Shown: positions 22,389 to 33,088, counted from the stretch's first letter. The stretch: 64,000 nt of DNA from Megamerina dolium (GCA_963854835.1 OY978525.1:48458196-48522195), one strand, 5' to 3'. Translations and numbers: made by a program. Notes: a model not told the origin generated them from the letters alone.

Positions 22389-24860
22389 TGGTCGACGAAT
22401 ACATCCGCAACTGTACTAGCTTCTTGATTTGGAATGGGGTATACTTCAGGCCATTTACTGAAGTAATCTATAACCACCAGAACATACTTGTTTCCTGCGT
22501 TGCTTATTGGAAATGGTCCAGCTATGTCCATAGCAATTCGCTCGAATGGAGCACCCACGGTGTATTGGTGCATCTTACCACGACTTTTCTTAGTGGGACC
22601 TTTGGCCATTGCACATTGCTTACACTTCCGAATCCAATCAGCGACATGGTCATGACATCCAACCCAATAAAATCGTTTCTTTATTTTCTCGACGGTTTTG
22701 GTGATTCCCAAATGCCCTCCACTGGAGTCATTGTGATACTCAGCTATCACTTCATTTATTCTCGCCTTGGGTACCACTAGAAGATCATTAGTAATTTTTC
22801 CATCTTCACTTTCCCATGTTCGGAATAAACATCCGTCTCGTAAGTGCAGGCTTTGCCACTGCACCCAGTATGCCTTTGCTATTGGACTCTCATTAGCCAT
22901 TTCTTGCCAATCTGGACGTATGTCCTGCTCCTTGTATTCCATAATCTTTACGAGATCTGAGTCGTTCCGCTGATCTTCTTGCACTCGTTCGGTGGTCCAT
23001 GACTCCTCCGGCAATATATTCGTAAGTCGTATGTCGACAATGTGCTCCTTGCTTTCCACTCGAGAACAATGTTTACATTCCATTTTGCAAGGACGACGAG
23101 ATAGAGCATCCGCGTTGCCGTGTTGTCCTCCTTTACGATGATCGATGGTAAAATGATAACTCTGCAGCCTTTCAATCCAACGCGCCAATTGTCCTTCTGG
23201 GTTTTTAAATTGTAATAACCACCTTAGCGCTGCGTGGTCAGTTCGTAGATGAAATGACTGACTGTACAAGTATTTATGGAAATACTTTACACATTCCAGT
23301 TTTGCGAGCAACTCTCTTCGAGTGACACAGTAGTTTCTTTCTGGCTTCGACAGGATTTTACTGTAGTATGCTATTACTTTTTCTTGTCCATTTATGAGCT
23401 GAGAGAGCACACCACCTATTCCATAGCCACTCGCATCTGTGTCCAACACAAACTTTTGACCAGGTACTGGATACGCTAATATTGGTGCAGAACAGAGTTT
23501 TTCTTTCAGCTGTTCGAATGCTTTCTGTTGGTCTTCGCCCCATACAAATGGTTTGTTCTTTCTTGTTAACTCATGCAGACTGCTGGCGATGTTTGCAAAT
23601 CCAGGAACAACTCGTCTATAGTAGGTACATAAGCCTAGGAAGCTTCTTAACTCGTGAAGATTCGATGGAATAGGCCATTCTTGCACTGCTGCTACTTTCT
23701 CCTCGTCGGTATGTACCCCTTCTGTTGTTACTTTATGACCAAGATATTTAACTTCTCGCCTGAAGAGTGAACACTTTTTCATATTCAGTTTAAGCCCTGC
23801 TGATTGTATACGCTCAAATACTTCTTTCAACTTTTCCAGGTGGTCGTTAAAATTTTTTCCCATCACAATAATGTCATCGAGGTACACCAAGCACGTTTTC
23901 CAGTGTAGTCCTCTGAGTACACGCTCCATCAAACGTTCGAAAGTAGCTGGCGCATTGCATAAACCAAATGGCATGACTGTAAATTGCCATAGACCATCGC
24001 CAATACTGAAATCTGTTTTCTCTTTGTCTTCGTTACCAAGTTCCACTTGCCAGTAGCCACTTTGCAAATCAAGAGTTGAGAACCACTTCGCACCAGATAG
24101 TGTGTCCAGAGTGTCATCGATTCTTGGCAGTGGATAGCTGTCTTTTTTCGTAATACCATTCAGCTTTCTGTAATCCACACAGAATCGAGTACCTCCATCC
24201 TTCTTCTTTACCAGCACAACTGGTGAACTCCATGGACTCGCTGATGGTTGAATAACACCTTGTTTCTGCATATCGGAAATCAGCTTAATGGCTTCGTCTC
24301 TTTTGGCCAATGGAACTCGTCGTGGTGCTTGACGAATTGGTCTAGAATCATCGGTGTCAATGTGATGCTTCACGATGGTTGTCCGTCCTCCAGTTTTTCC
24401 ATTTGAAGAAAAGATTGAACTATACTTCTCCAATAGTTGTAGAGCCTTTTCTTTTTGCTGGTTGGTAAGCACACCTGCCCATTCTTCCATCTGCGCTTTT
24501 AATTCTGCTCTATCAGTTCCTGATCTTCTACTTTTTATCGACGAACCATTTTCGCAGTCCACTACGGCAGTAACTTCCTGGCAATGACCAATAACCATTC
24601 CTTTCTTCAGAACTGTAGATGTATTAGTTGGATTTAATATTCGCACCGGTACTATTCCATTTTCTTTAGGTTCTACTAACGTCCTACCAAGTATGATGTT
24701 TTTATTTTGTATTTCTTTATCTGCTTCCACTAACCACAACTTGCCTGTCCCATCATCCACATTTATCTGTGCCCAAATCACCGCTTCTGATTTTGCTGGA
24801 ACCTCTTGGCGTTGACATGCCAGTACTCGATGTTTCCACTCCGCTTGTAACCGATGTTCA
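22253..24860 (-). pseudogene. LTR-A pol: RT, RNase H, integrase N-half
   Basis: The frame is open to the integrase break. The RT has [34 protein letters not shown] and the catalytic YLDD near 23885. RNase H shows DTDASGYGIGG, ELLAKLE, TDHAALRWLL and GNADALSRRP. The integrase zinc site is H-X4-H...C-X2-C (EYHNDSSGGHLG to RKCKQC), followed by the first core Asp in MDIAGPF. Beyond about 22375 the frame is out of register. Upstream, the same frame continues past the protease stop at 24778, so the protease-pol join is broken by a small shift near 24870. Confidence 0.93.
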
Positions 24861-25277
24861 ATGGTAATTCGACATTTGCATAACGTAGTATCCGTTGATT
24901 TAAATCTAACGTAAATCCGTTGTCAATCATAAAATCAACACCAATTATTACATCATCGATGATGTCGGCCACAATGAATTTATGTTCCCAAGTGCAATTT
25001 CCAATAGATACTCGTTTCTTTATCTTGCTCAGAATTTGTGCATCCTCACCCGTTGCTGTACGCAATATGATTCCCATTAAAGGCTCAAACCTCTTTACCA
25101 AATCGCTCTTGATTATCGAATGTGATGCACCAGTATCCAGGGTTAACATGAATTCCATATTGTCCAATTTTCCATCAATAGTCAAGCTGCTTGGCACACG
25201 CTGTAGTTGTGAAATGTGAATGATGGGGCAACCCAGTGTTGGAGTCAGTTCACGTCCCGCTGAACTGACTCGATTTA
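24778..25277 (-). CDS. LTR-A aspartic protease domain
   Basis: Retropepsin signature FMLTLDTGASHSIIKSD near 25125, followed by flap-like and VIIGVDFMIDNG regions matching the second conserved block of retropepsins. The frame is open upstream of the Met at 25197, back to the gag end at ~25285. That fits synthesis by a -1 frameshift from gag rather than from its own start. The overlap with the gag frame ends at the gag stop (25275-25277). The frame stops at 24778 after the probable one-base lesion. Confidence 0.85.
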
Positions 25278-25284
25278 GTTTAAC
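25278..25284 (-). promoter_or_regulatory. Candidate -1 ribosomal frameshift heptamer
   Basis: On the minus strand the gag frame reads G TTA AAC immediately followed by the TAA stop. Slipping one base back enters the open protease frame. GUUAAAC is a known natural slippery heptamer in arterivirus RNA. The heptamer is identical in copy 1 at 4255-4261. A downstream RNA structure was not evaluated. Confidence 0.55.
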
Positions 25285-25397
25285 GATGGATTTGTGTTAG
25301 TGGAACTATCGCTATCCACCTTATTTTCCTTCTTTTGTCTTCCTGGAGAATTGGATCTTGATCGCTTTCGTCGTAGACGGCAGTCACGCGTCATGTG

Positions 25398-26657
25398 TCA
25401 TGGTTTGTCGCAAATGAAGCACTTACCAGTAAATTTGTTTTCGCGTCGACCTGTTGTTCTTCCTTCAGGCTTCACTACTGACTTAACTGCCTGACACACT
25501 GCTTCAACCAGATCTGATGTTTCTGCCTCTAGTTGGCGTACACGTGGCACTGGTCGACACATTAAACTGGCGGCTTCATATGTCAAGGCACTACTGACTG
25601 TTTCGGCATATGTATTCCTGGGTGACATGACTAGGGCACGCTTTGTCTCTCCATCACGTATGCCATCTATGAATGCCTCTATTTTTATTTTTTCGACGAA
25701 CTCTTCCGAATTACCAGAGCACGCAAGATGACATAAGCGCTCAATGTCAGAAGCGAATTCCTGCAGGCTCTCATTACTCCGTTGCACTCGCGATCTTAAC
25801 TCGACTCGATGTAACTGACTCTTGTATTCATTTCCATATTTCTGCTGGAGCGTATCCATCAGTGACTGATAGCTACCACGATCTTTCTCTGGAACCATCT
25901 GTAACACCTCGGAAGCACTACCTTTTAATGCGACCATTAAAGCGGCAGTCTTGTCGCTGTCATCCCATTGATTCTTCGAAGCTGTTGTCTCGAATTGAAG
26001 CTTGAAGATATTGAATGGCGTGCTTCCATCAAATGTTGGTGGCTTTAATTTGATTGTACTTGAATCTCTAATCACTGATATGGCTGGTCCATTTATTTTT
26101 AGTTGGTTGAGATCGTGCTGTAATTTCTCGAACTTATCTTCCAAGTCATCTACATGTTCCTTTAAATCCGTGACCTTTTCATTAATGGTTCCGGAAATTT
26201 CCTGAAATCTAAGTTCAATTCCTTTTTGTAGATTTTCGATGACGTGTTCTTGGCGAGCTGAATGTTCTTGAATTTCCATACGCAAATCACTAATAACGCC
26301 CTCTTGGCGAGACGCACCTTCTTGAATTTCCATACGCAATTCAACCGAATGTTCTTGAAGCTTGGAGTCAATTGTTTTCTGGAATTCTCCCATAGCGTTT
26401 TCTTGGCGAGACGCATTTTCTTGTAGCTGTTGTTGCTGCTGTTGCATCATGGATTTCATTCTCTCTTCCTCAGCGTGCACAACTGCTTGTATATCGGCTT
26501 CCTCAAAGAACTCATGTTCTTCTACATTAATTCCCTTAGTCTCCATAGCTTGCCTCAGCCTCATTAGCAGTTCCGCCTTTGCACCTGATGACGATAGATT
26601 CATCTCTACCAATAGCTTTTTAAGCTGGTCCACTTTTGGTTGGTCAATTTTCACCAT
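25398..26657 (-). CDS. LTR-A gag
   Basis: The start MVKID at 26657 lies 7 bases after the primer site. Residues ~1-45 resemble a SAP-type segment (QLKKLLVEMNLSSSGAKAEL). Residues ~60-165 are a Gln-rich coiled coil with repeated SARQEHVIENLQ-type modules. A capsid-like region follows (TFDGSTPFNIFKLQFETTAS, VALKGSASEVLQ). The end is a CCHC zinc knuckle starting CFICDKP, where the next codon is TGA (25398-25400). After it the same frame continues with HMTRDC and a basic tail (LRRKRSRSNSPGRQKK) to the TAA at 25275. Confidence 0.9.
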   Translation of the reverse strand: MVKIDQPKVDQLKKLLVEMNLSSSGAKAELLMRLRQAMETKGINVEEHEFFEEADIQAVVHAEEERMKSMMQQQQQQLQENASRQENAMGEFQKTIDSKLQEHSVELRMEIQEGASRQEGVISDLRMEIQEHSARQEHVIENLQKGIELRFQEISGTINEKVTDLKEHVDDLEDKFEKLQHDLNQLKINGPAISVIRDSSTIKLKPPTFDGSTPFNIFKLQFETTASKNQWDDSDKTAALMVALKGSASEVLQMVPEKDRGSYQSLMDTLQQKYGNEYKSQLHRVELRSRVQRSNESLQEFASDIERLCHLACSGNSEEFVEKIKIEAFIDGIRDGETKRALVMSPRNTYAETVSSALTYEAASLMCRPVPRVRQLEAETSDLVEAVCQAVKSVVKPEGRTTGRRENKFTGKCFICDKP

Positions 26658-26664
26658 CTTTACA

Positions 26665-26684
26665 GAATCCCACTTCTGACACCA
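26665..26684 (-). promoter_or_regulatory. Primer-binding site complementary to tRNA-Leu
   Basis: The plus strand reads GAATCCCACTTCTGACACCA, equal to a tRNA-Leu(CAA) 3' end with CCA. It sits two bases inside the LTR edge and is identical to the site of copy 1. Confidence 0.88.
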
Positions 26685-26686
26685 AT

Positions 26687-27108
26687 TGTTACGTTTTTAT
26701 TCTGTGAGCGTTTAATTCTATTTGAATTACCTTGTTCGATCACTGGATTCTGTTAATAATAACTGCAACACTTATTTTATACAACTATATACAGCAACAA
26801 TTTATTTAATCCACTCTGTTTACAATCAACTATTTACAATAACACTTAAATGTACTTGCAACTTTTGCCTCTGTATCGATGTTTTCGTAATCACGTTCTG
26901 GATTAGATTGATTGTCACTTCTCAACACTGGCTCTATTTATACTCTGTTGGCAACACCCCAGAATCTTCCTTTATCGAGATTCTTCTCTTTCTTTCTCGT
27001 TGGCTTGTTCTGGTTATTACTTATTTCTTTTTGTTGACATTCGTTTCGAAGCTGCCAATAGTGTCAGTCACAATAGTGATGAGTAACCAACTATCGATAC
27101 TCTTTACA
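26687..27108 (-). repeat. LTR-A 5' LTR (422 bp) with promoter signals
   Basis: Bounded TGTTACG...TTTACA on the plus strand. On the minus strand a TATAAATA box lies at 26935-26942 and an AATAAA signal at 26801-26806, in the order expected for transcription start and polyadenylation within an LTR. The flank 27109-27112 is ATAT, as at the other LTR-A insertions. Confidence 0.92.
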
Positions 27109-27112
27109 ATAT

Positions 27113-28188
27113 GTTGCTTTCCGATTAATCAAAGTAATCGTGATGCATTCAATTTTAGTTGCTTTCATAATGGATAATGCACTCAATGATATCGCAACTA
27201 TATATCCCTAAAATTTGCGTTCTTAGAATGATAATTATAGGATTATATTGGTAAAATATGTTTAATGGAAAAAGTAGCTCCGACAAATCAACCAAAACAC
27301 AAAAGATCATGTGGGGTAAAATGGCGAGAAAAATTAATTACAAGTGGCTCTTTCATATGCCCAACGAACAAATTACAACATGACATAAAAAAGTTATTAT
27401 AATTATTGAAGATTTCAATAAAATTTTATATATTTATAAAGGTCTTTCAATTAATGTTGTTGCTTAAACATAAAATTATATTCAATGTTTCCGACATAAT
27501 AAAAAAAACCTGTAGTTTTGAAAATGTGCAACGCAACCAAAACCAAAACAAGTTTTCAGTAGCAAGGATTATTGATATTATTGACATTATTTTTGCTTCC
27601 GATACGATATTATCGCACAAATATTGTCTCGATACTAGAATTGTATGCTTTAGCTTACACCATAAGATCAATTTTTTACATCAACAAAAAACAACAATTT
27701 TAATATTTGTGAGTTAAACTATGCAATCGCTTAAAATTTGTATAAATTAATGCATACATATCTTTATATTACAAAATATGTTCTTACATACATTCATAAC
27801 ATTCATACAATCAAATTTTAAGCGACCTGAGTTATAGGGTTGCAAAGTATAAAAAACAGCACTATTGTGAATATGCTACAGGAATATGATTGGGAATTTC
27901 AAATTTACGTCAAATTATTGGAAATTTAAGATAAACAAAACGAAAAAAACAAAGCAAGTGCAAATAAAAATTGATTTTAAAATAATTAAAATATTTACCA
28001 CAGATTCCGCAGAATTGCTTCTTTTTTGTTTTAATTTCGTTTACAAATTTCACAAACAACCATATATACCACCAGCGTTGCGAATTAACTAAATGGAAAT
28101 TATAAACAGGTAAAAGGGAAATTGTAAGCGAGTTGGAGTTCTTTTGCAACTCGCTTACAAAAGAATGCAGCTTATATTTCATTTATAC
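27113..28188. other. No recognised gene or element
   Basis: AT-rich DNA. ORFs of 68-103 codons (for example 27406-27717 plus) are Ile/Lys/Phe-rich without motifs and have poorly placed starts. I treat them as chance. Confidence 0.5.
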
Positions 28189-28192
28189 ATAT

Positions 28193-28645
28193 TGTTACGT
28201 TTTTATTCTGTGAACGTTTAATTCTATTTGAATTAACCTTGTTCGATCACTGGATTCTGTCAATAATAACTGCAACACATATTTTGTACAATTATATACA
28301 GCAACAATTTATTTAATCCACTCTGTTTACAATCAACTATTTACAATAACTCTTTTAATGTACTTGCAACTTTTGTCTCTGATACTGTATCGATATTTGC
28401 GCAATTACGTTCGGGATTCAATTGATTTGCGTTTGTGAACAATTGCTCTATTTATACTCTGTGGCAACATTTCAGAATCTTCCTTTATCGTAGTCGAGAT
28501 TTATCTCTTTCATTCTAGTTGGCGTGTTCTGGTTATCGCCTATTTCTTTTTGTTGACATTCATTTCGATGCTGCCAGTATTCGTGTCATTCCCAATAGTG
28601 TCAGTCACAATGGTGATGAGTAGCCAACCATCGATACTCGTTACA
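28193..28645 (-). repeat. Solo LTR-A (453 bp) with ATAT duplication
   Basis: Full-length solo LTR from TGTTACGTTTTT to ATACTCGTTACA. It is flanked by ATAT at 28189-28192 and 28646-28649, a 4-bp target duplication. It belongs to the same LTR variant as copy 1 (GATACTGTATCGATATTTGC). Confidence 0.93.
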
Positions 28646-28872
28646 ATATGTATATGTTACATATGCTAAGCTAAAGTATGTAAATTTTTTGAGTAAAAAA
28701 ACGGACAAAACAAATTTCCAAATATAACATCTGTAACGTCCCGAGACATTTTGTGTTGTTGTAACTGTTGACTCTCTTATGATTCGAAAGGTAATGACAA
28801 TAGAAACAATACATGCAATTCGCCACGTTGTTTAGTATTTTTTTGTTAAGCCATCGAAAGTTAACTATTAAC

Positions 28873-29325
28873 ATGGAAAACATTGGTCACCGTTATGTAA
28901 TTCAATAGTTTCATTTGAAAGGTCTCAGTCCAACGAATATTAAAACCGAACTAGATTCTACTCTTGGAGAGTCTGCTCCTTCGTTTACAACCATAAAATA
29001 ATTGGTGGCAGAGTTTAAACGAGGTCGTACGAGCTGCCAAGACGATCACCGTAGTGGTCGACCAATTAATTTGGCCACACCAGAACCGGTTAAGAATGGC
29101 CAAATTCAATGAGCTGAAGCTCGAATTGCTTCAGCACGCACCTTATTCGCCAGATTTAGCTCCATCGGATTATTTTCTATTTACAAATTTGAAGAAATGG
29201 CTAGGTGGTAGAAGATTTGCAAACAATGAAGAGGTGGAGTCTGCGGTTAATGGCTATTTTGATGAGCTAGACAATTCATACTATAAACAGTCAAAATGGG
29301 TTATGACTACCAAACAATAGCTTGC
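28873..29325 (+). pseudogene. Mariner-like transposase with large internal deletion
   Basis: Met at 28873 begins MENIGHRYVIQ, then a stop. The DNA-binding domain continues as HLKGLSPTNIKTELDSTLGE and EFKRGRTSCQDDHRSGRP. Near 29091 it jumps directly to the C-terminus KFNELKLELLQHAPYSP with PDLAPSDYFLF, carrying the third catalytic Asp of the DD34D type, and NNEEVESAVNGYF. The segment with the first two catalytic Asp residues is absent, so the gene is dead. The N and C ends are fused much like an internally deleted, non-autonomous derivative. Terminal repeats were not recognised. Confidence 0.8.
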
Positions 29326-29346
29326 CATTAGTATACAATATTTGCG

Positions 29347-29450
29347 TAAGGTAGGTAGGTAAGGTGTGGCTGCCACGAAGGGATACACTTAGTCCATCAT
29401 AAGCCCATTGTGTTACCACATGGTCTCTATCCCTAACTCGCTAACTCAAA
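29347..29450 (+). repeat. GGTTAGG-type dispersed repeat fragment
   Basis: GTAAGGTAGGTAGGTAAGG is followed by GTGGCTGCC, ACACTTAG and CCATTGTGTTACCACATGG. The same modules in the same order are found at 40361-40458. This matches the general form of a dispersed repeat I recall from fly genomes; I do not assign a name. Confidence 0.55.
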
Positions 29451-29569
29451 CCATTTTTTTTTAATACTAAGCATTTATTGAATCTTTCTTGAATCTTTGA
29501 AACTAACTAAAATTATGTGATATTCCCTACGTTCCATCACAATTTGTTGAGTCGCGAGGTATAGCAATT

Positions 29570-30700
29570 TCACAGCATATTCAGTGTGTCTTTTCTTTTT
29601 AATCGACGATGCCCCGTGCTCAGCAACAATTGTCTAGCAAGGGGATTCGGATGATTGTGTAATTTTTGAATGTAGCTTCTGCAGGACATTGCAACTTCCT
29701 CAGAAATTGTGGGTACATTTAAATCTCGATGGATGTTAACGTTCCTCATATACCAAGGCGCGTTCACAATAATTCGCAGACACTTTGATTGTATTCGCTT
29801 CAATTTTTCGATATTTGAGGGAAATGTGGTGCCCCAAAACTGAATACCATAAGTCCAGATTGGCTTCAGGATTGCTTTATATAATAGCACTTTGTACTCG
29901 AGATTAAACTTTGATCTTTTGTGTAACACCCACCATAACTGATTAATTTTAAGCTTGATCTGAGTTTTCTTCGCCTCTATGTGATTGGTTTAGGTCAGCC
30001 TTCTGCCGAGGTGAATACCCAAGTACTTTGTTGAGGAACATTGTGGAATTGATTAGCCATTTATTTTAAGAGGGAGACATGTATCTAGCCTTAGTATGAA
30101 GGTTATGTGTTTTTTAGCTCTTTGATTCATTGAATATCCAATGGATAACTGGTAGTGCAATCCTTGTGATGTACTAGAAATTGTCTTTTCGTGAGATAGC
30201 TACTAAGCAATGAGGAGACATTTGCAGGCATTAATAGTTTAAGTTTGTAAATAAGGCCATCATGCCATAATTTATCTAGTTTGAGTGCTATCAAGAAAGA
30301 CAGCTGAGCAGCACTTTTCTTCAAAAGTGTTCCTTATCAGAGTTACAAGGCGATGGACTTGTTCTATTGTGCCGTGCTGTTTTCTAAATCCACACTAATG
30401 TTGGGGAATCAGTTGGTTGAGATTAATAAATGGAGTTATATTCATAACAAGTAGCTTTTCCAATACTTTAGAGAGTAGAGGCAGGAGGCTGATAGGTCTG
30501 TACGATTCAACTTTTGTAGGGCCTTTTCCAGGTTTTGCTATCATAATAATTTTTGAAGTTTACCAGCATTTGGGATAGTGTTTAATACGAAGGATAGCAT
30601 TGAAAATGTGCATCAGATGAATTACTGAAGCCGGAGGTAGCTCTTTTATCATTTTATCGGTAATTTATTCTGGACCAGGTGATTCTTTTGGTTTAAATCT
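29570..30700 (-). pseudogene. J1 reverse transcriptase remnant
   Basis: Reading leftward: PKESPGPE*IT near 30690, IIMIAKPGK and SYRPISLLPLLSKVLEKLL near 30540-30450, then KLDKLWHDGL and SSYLTKRQFLVHHKD to 30127. The YPLDIQ stop marks a deletion. The thumb region LHKRSKFNLEYKVLLYKAILK then runs to 29570, ending KRKDTLNML. Compared with J2 (52140-53503), the block with GVPQGSVLG and FADDTAIL is absent, so no polymerase could be made. Confidence 0.85.
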
Positions 30701-31090
30701 TTATAAATTGCTTTAAATATGTCTTTTTTTTAATTTTGAGCGTTATTGAGCAAGGTTGGTAGTGAGGACTGTGAAGAGGGTGGATTGGATGTAAACACAC
30801 TTTTTGGGTGGTCTACAAAAGCCAAACCAAGTTGCTTCTAGCCCAATTACCGTCACTCAAGCGGATGGGGGAATCAGTGAGAATTGGCCGATTTGAGTTT
30901 TTTGCTGATTTCCACAAGGAGTAGTCTGACCCTTCACCAGGTGTTAATTTGGCTATGTGCTCTTCTAACTCTTTGTTGTTTTAATTTTTTAAGGCTTGCT
31001 TTAACTTTCGAGTGCAGTGCTGTAGCTGTGTTTTCAGATACGGTGATCTGAATTCTTGCCATTGCCTTCGGAGTCTTCTTTTCTGTCTTA

Positions 31091-31930
31091 CTAGCAATTC
31101 AATGTCGGCTGGTGTGTATGGGCTATAGTTTGCTTACATACCCTTGTGCAGGTGGCTGAGCTGAGAGCTAATGAGAGCAGCTGGTTGAATTTTTCGAGTG
31201 CTGAGTCTACATCGTGTCCATTTTTTAATACAGTACTTAGAGGAAGATGGAAATTTATATATTTCTTAAATTTCAACCAGTCTATTTTCTATCTAACGCA
31301 ATTGCCTTTGGGGGCTTGGTGATTTTATAGGTATTACCGTGGGTATTATCCATTTGCAAACCTTTGGCGACTCCAAAATCTATAAGATCGGATATCTTCC
31401 TCTTGTCCGTCGGCCAATATGTCGTTTGACCATTTGAGATTACATCGTAGCCATGGTTAGTAATGATTGGGCATAGTCTTCTGCCTTTTGAAGTTCTTAA
31501 TCGGGAGCACCAGTGAGTGTGTTTGGCGTTGAAATCGCCAGCAACCAAGAATTTGCTACCAAGAGTTGAGAAAAATTATTGATATTGCTTTTCAGTAATA
31601 CTGTATTTTGGGGACAGTATATCGCAGATATTACTAGCTTAGAGCTGTACTCTTCCAGGCATAGAGATGTTGCTTGCAAGTCGACTCTACTGAAATCCTC
31701 GAGAATATCATGTTTTATTCTACTTTTTATCAATATGGCAGTTCCTCAGCGTTCCTTACCATACGGATGATTTGTGGTGTACAGTTTGTAATGTGGTATT
31801 CGGTAGCAATTTTTGTCAGTGAAATGGGTCTCAGATATCATCATTATGTCGATCTGGTTGGATTCAAGGAATTGAATTAGCTCTAAACGGTGCTGGCTTA
31901 CGCCAGAGGCATATCTTGAGACGACTCATG
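31091..31930 (-). pseudogene. J1 endonuclease remnant
   Basis: From ~31900 leftward, pieces show an ANSIP / QIDIMMISETHF-like start in mixed frames. Then come VDLQATSLCLEEYSSKLVIS and AIYCPQN. The catalytic region VAGDFNAKHTHWCSR (D-F-N-A-K-H) is near 31540, and the SDLIDFGVAKGLQ and ALDRK stretches lie near 31290. It is an AP-type LINE endonuclease split over at least three frames. Confidence 0.8.
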
Positions 31931-32014
31931 GTCTGGATAGCAATGTTTGGAGTAACATCGATTGATTTTTCATCATTTCTTGCATTATTGTTTGCATTGA
32001 GTTTATGAATTGAT

Positions 32015-33088
32015 TCATGAACTCAATGCAAATGAGAAATTTAGCTTTAGGGTTGTATATACTGGGCAACCTCTATAATTTGCGGTGTGATTACCTCCAC
32101 AATTGCTGCATTTTTTCATGCTAGCATCGTCTTTAGACTTTGGGCATATGTTGGATTTATGAAGAACTCCACAAATCACACAAACAGCTGGCAGGGTACA
32201 ATATGTCATAGAACGTCCATATTCTTGGCAGTTGCTGCACTGAGGAGGTCCAGTTCTCTTATGGGGTTCTTCGATTGTGATTTTCCGATGCAATAAATAT
32301 CGAATTTTATATATGGGGTTTACTTCATCTTTTTTAGGGTTTTTGTTTCAGGCTGAAGCTTAATGCGATATAACGGTTGCGGTATATTGCTCTTGTTGAG
32401 AATGATGAATACTGTTTTGGCTTGAAACCCTTCTTCCTGAAGGGCAAGTTTGATTTCGTTAATGTCAACGTTGGGTTCGACGCCTTTAAGTACAACGATT
32501 AAGCCCTTACTACTTTTTAGCTGATATGTGTAGTAATTCTTTTTTACAGCATCAAATTCCGCAATTACTTTGCGATAATGAGTTTCGCTGTAGATTTGCA
32601 CTTTCGTTTCCTCAATTTGGCCTTTGCGAATAGGAACAACGTGGAAATTCTTTGGTCCTATAAGACTTGTAATTCTGGAAATCAACTTATGTGAGTTGCG
32701 TTCTCTTAAGAAAATGGGTGGGGGTTTGAAATTTTTCTTGGGGATAATATTTTCGTCACTTTCATCACCTGAAAGCAGTGCGTATCTATTTTCCGAACTA
32801 ATAGGGGCAGCTTTTGAATTTTTGTTGAATTCTTCTTTTTCGCTTTACTACAGTAATGTAGCGATCAATTCCAGTTTGAACAGCGACTGGTTCTTTATTA
32901 GTCATCGCACTAGTTGCTTTTACTACTGGGTCATGCACTTCAGTGGAAAGGCCGTTATTTGTTTGCTTTGATGTTGTAGCTGTTGGTCTTACAGCAGGAG
33001 AAGCGCATTGTACACTCCACGGTATAGACGGAGATAGTATATCACGAGAGAACAAATTAGTTTTTTGTCTGTATTTGTTGTTGTGCAA
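32015..33088 (-). pseudogene. J1 ORF1 (zinc-knuckle gag-like) remnant
   Basis: The N-terminal part (32798-33088) is Ser/Thr/Pro-rich and ends in a basic run VVKRKRRIQQK. The middle (32320-32685) contains a conserved block GPKNFHVVPI...YYTYQLKSSKGLIVVLKGV, typical of Jockey ORF1 before its knuckles. The C-terminal part (32015-32293) has three CCHC-type knuckles: CSNCQEYGRSMTYC, CVICGVLHKSNIC and CSNCGGNHTANYRGC. Frameshifts near 32300 and 32700-32800 break it. Confidence 0.8.

Larger units (their letters stand above)
21253..27108 (-). mobile_element. Ty3/gypsy retrotransposon LTR-A, most complete copy
   Basis: A minus-strand element of about 5.86 kb. In its own order it has 5' LTR (26687-27108), tRNA-Leu primer site, gag, protease, RT-RNase H-integrase, polypurine tract and 3' LTR (21253-21669). 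The order protease-RT-RNase H-integrase is that of Ty3/gypsy. No env reading frame lies between integrase and the tract. Visible defects are a TGA in the gag knuckle, a frame change near 24870, a 13-base loss in integrase near 22375 and loss of the outer ~25 bp of the 3' LTR. The subfamily was not determined. Confidence 0.95.

Noticed and set aside
22271..22780. A 169-codon plus-strand ORF
   Set aside because: It is antisense to the LTR-A integrase, which has clear motifs on the minus strand.
24778..24781. A programmed frameshift between protease and RT in LTR-A
   Set aside because: The two frames overlap over tens of codons with pol-like residues continuing upstream of the protease stop, which fits a one-base lesion near 24870 better than recoding at the stop. 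Copy 1 is deleted there and cannot test it.
26665..26684. A tRNA-Leu 3' end on the plus strand
   Set aside because: Only the last 20 bases match, CCA is genomically encoded, and it abuts an LTR; it is a primer-binding site, not a tRNA gene.
29054..29320. A complete small host gene (88 codons)
   Set aside because: Its C-terminal part is mariner transposase, and the upstream DNA encodes the mariner N-terminus in another frame.
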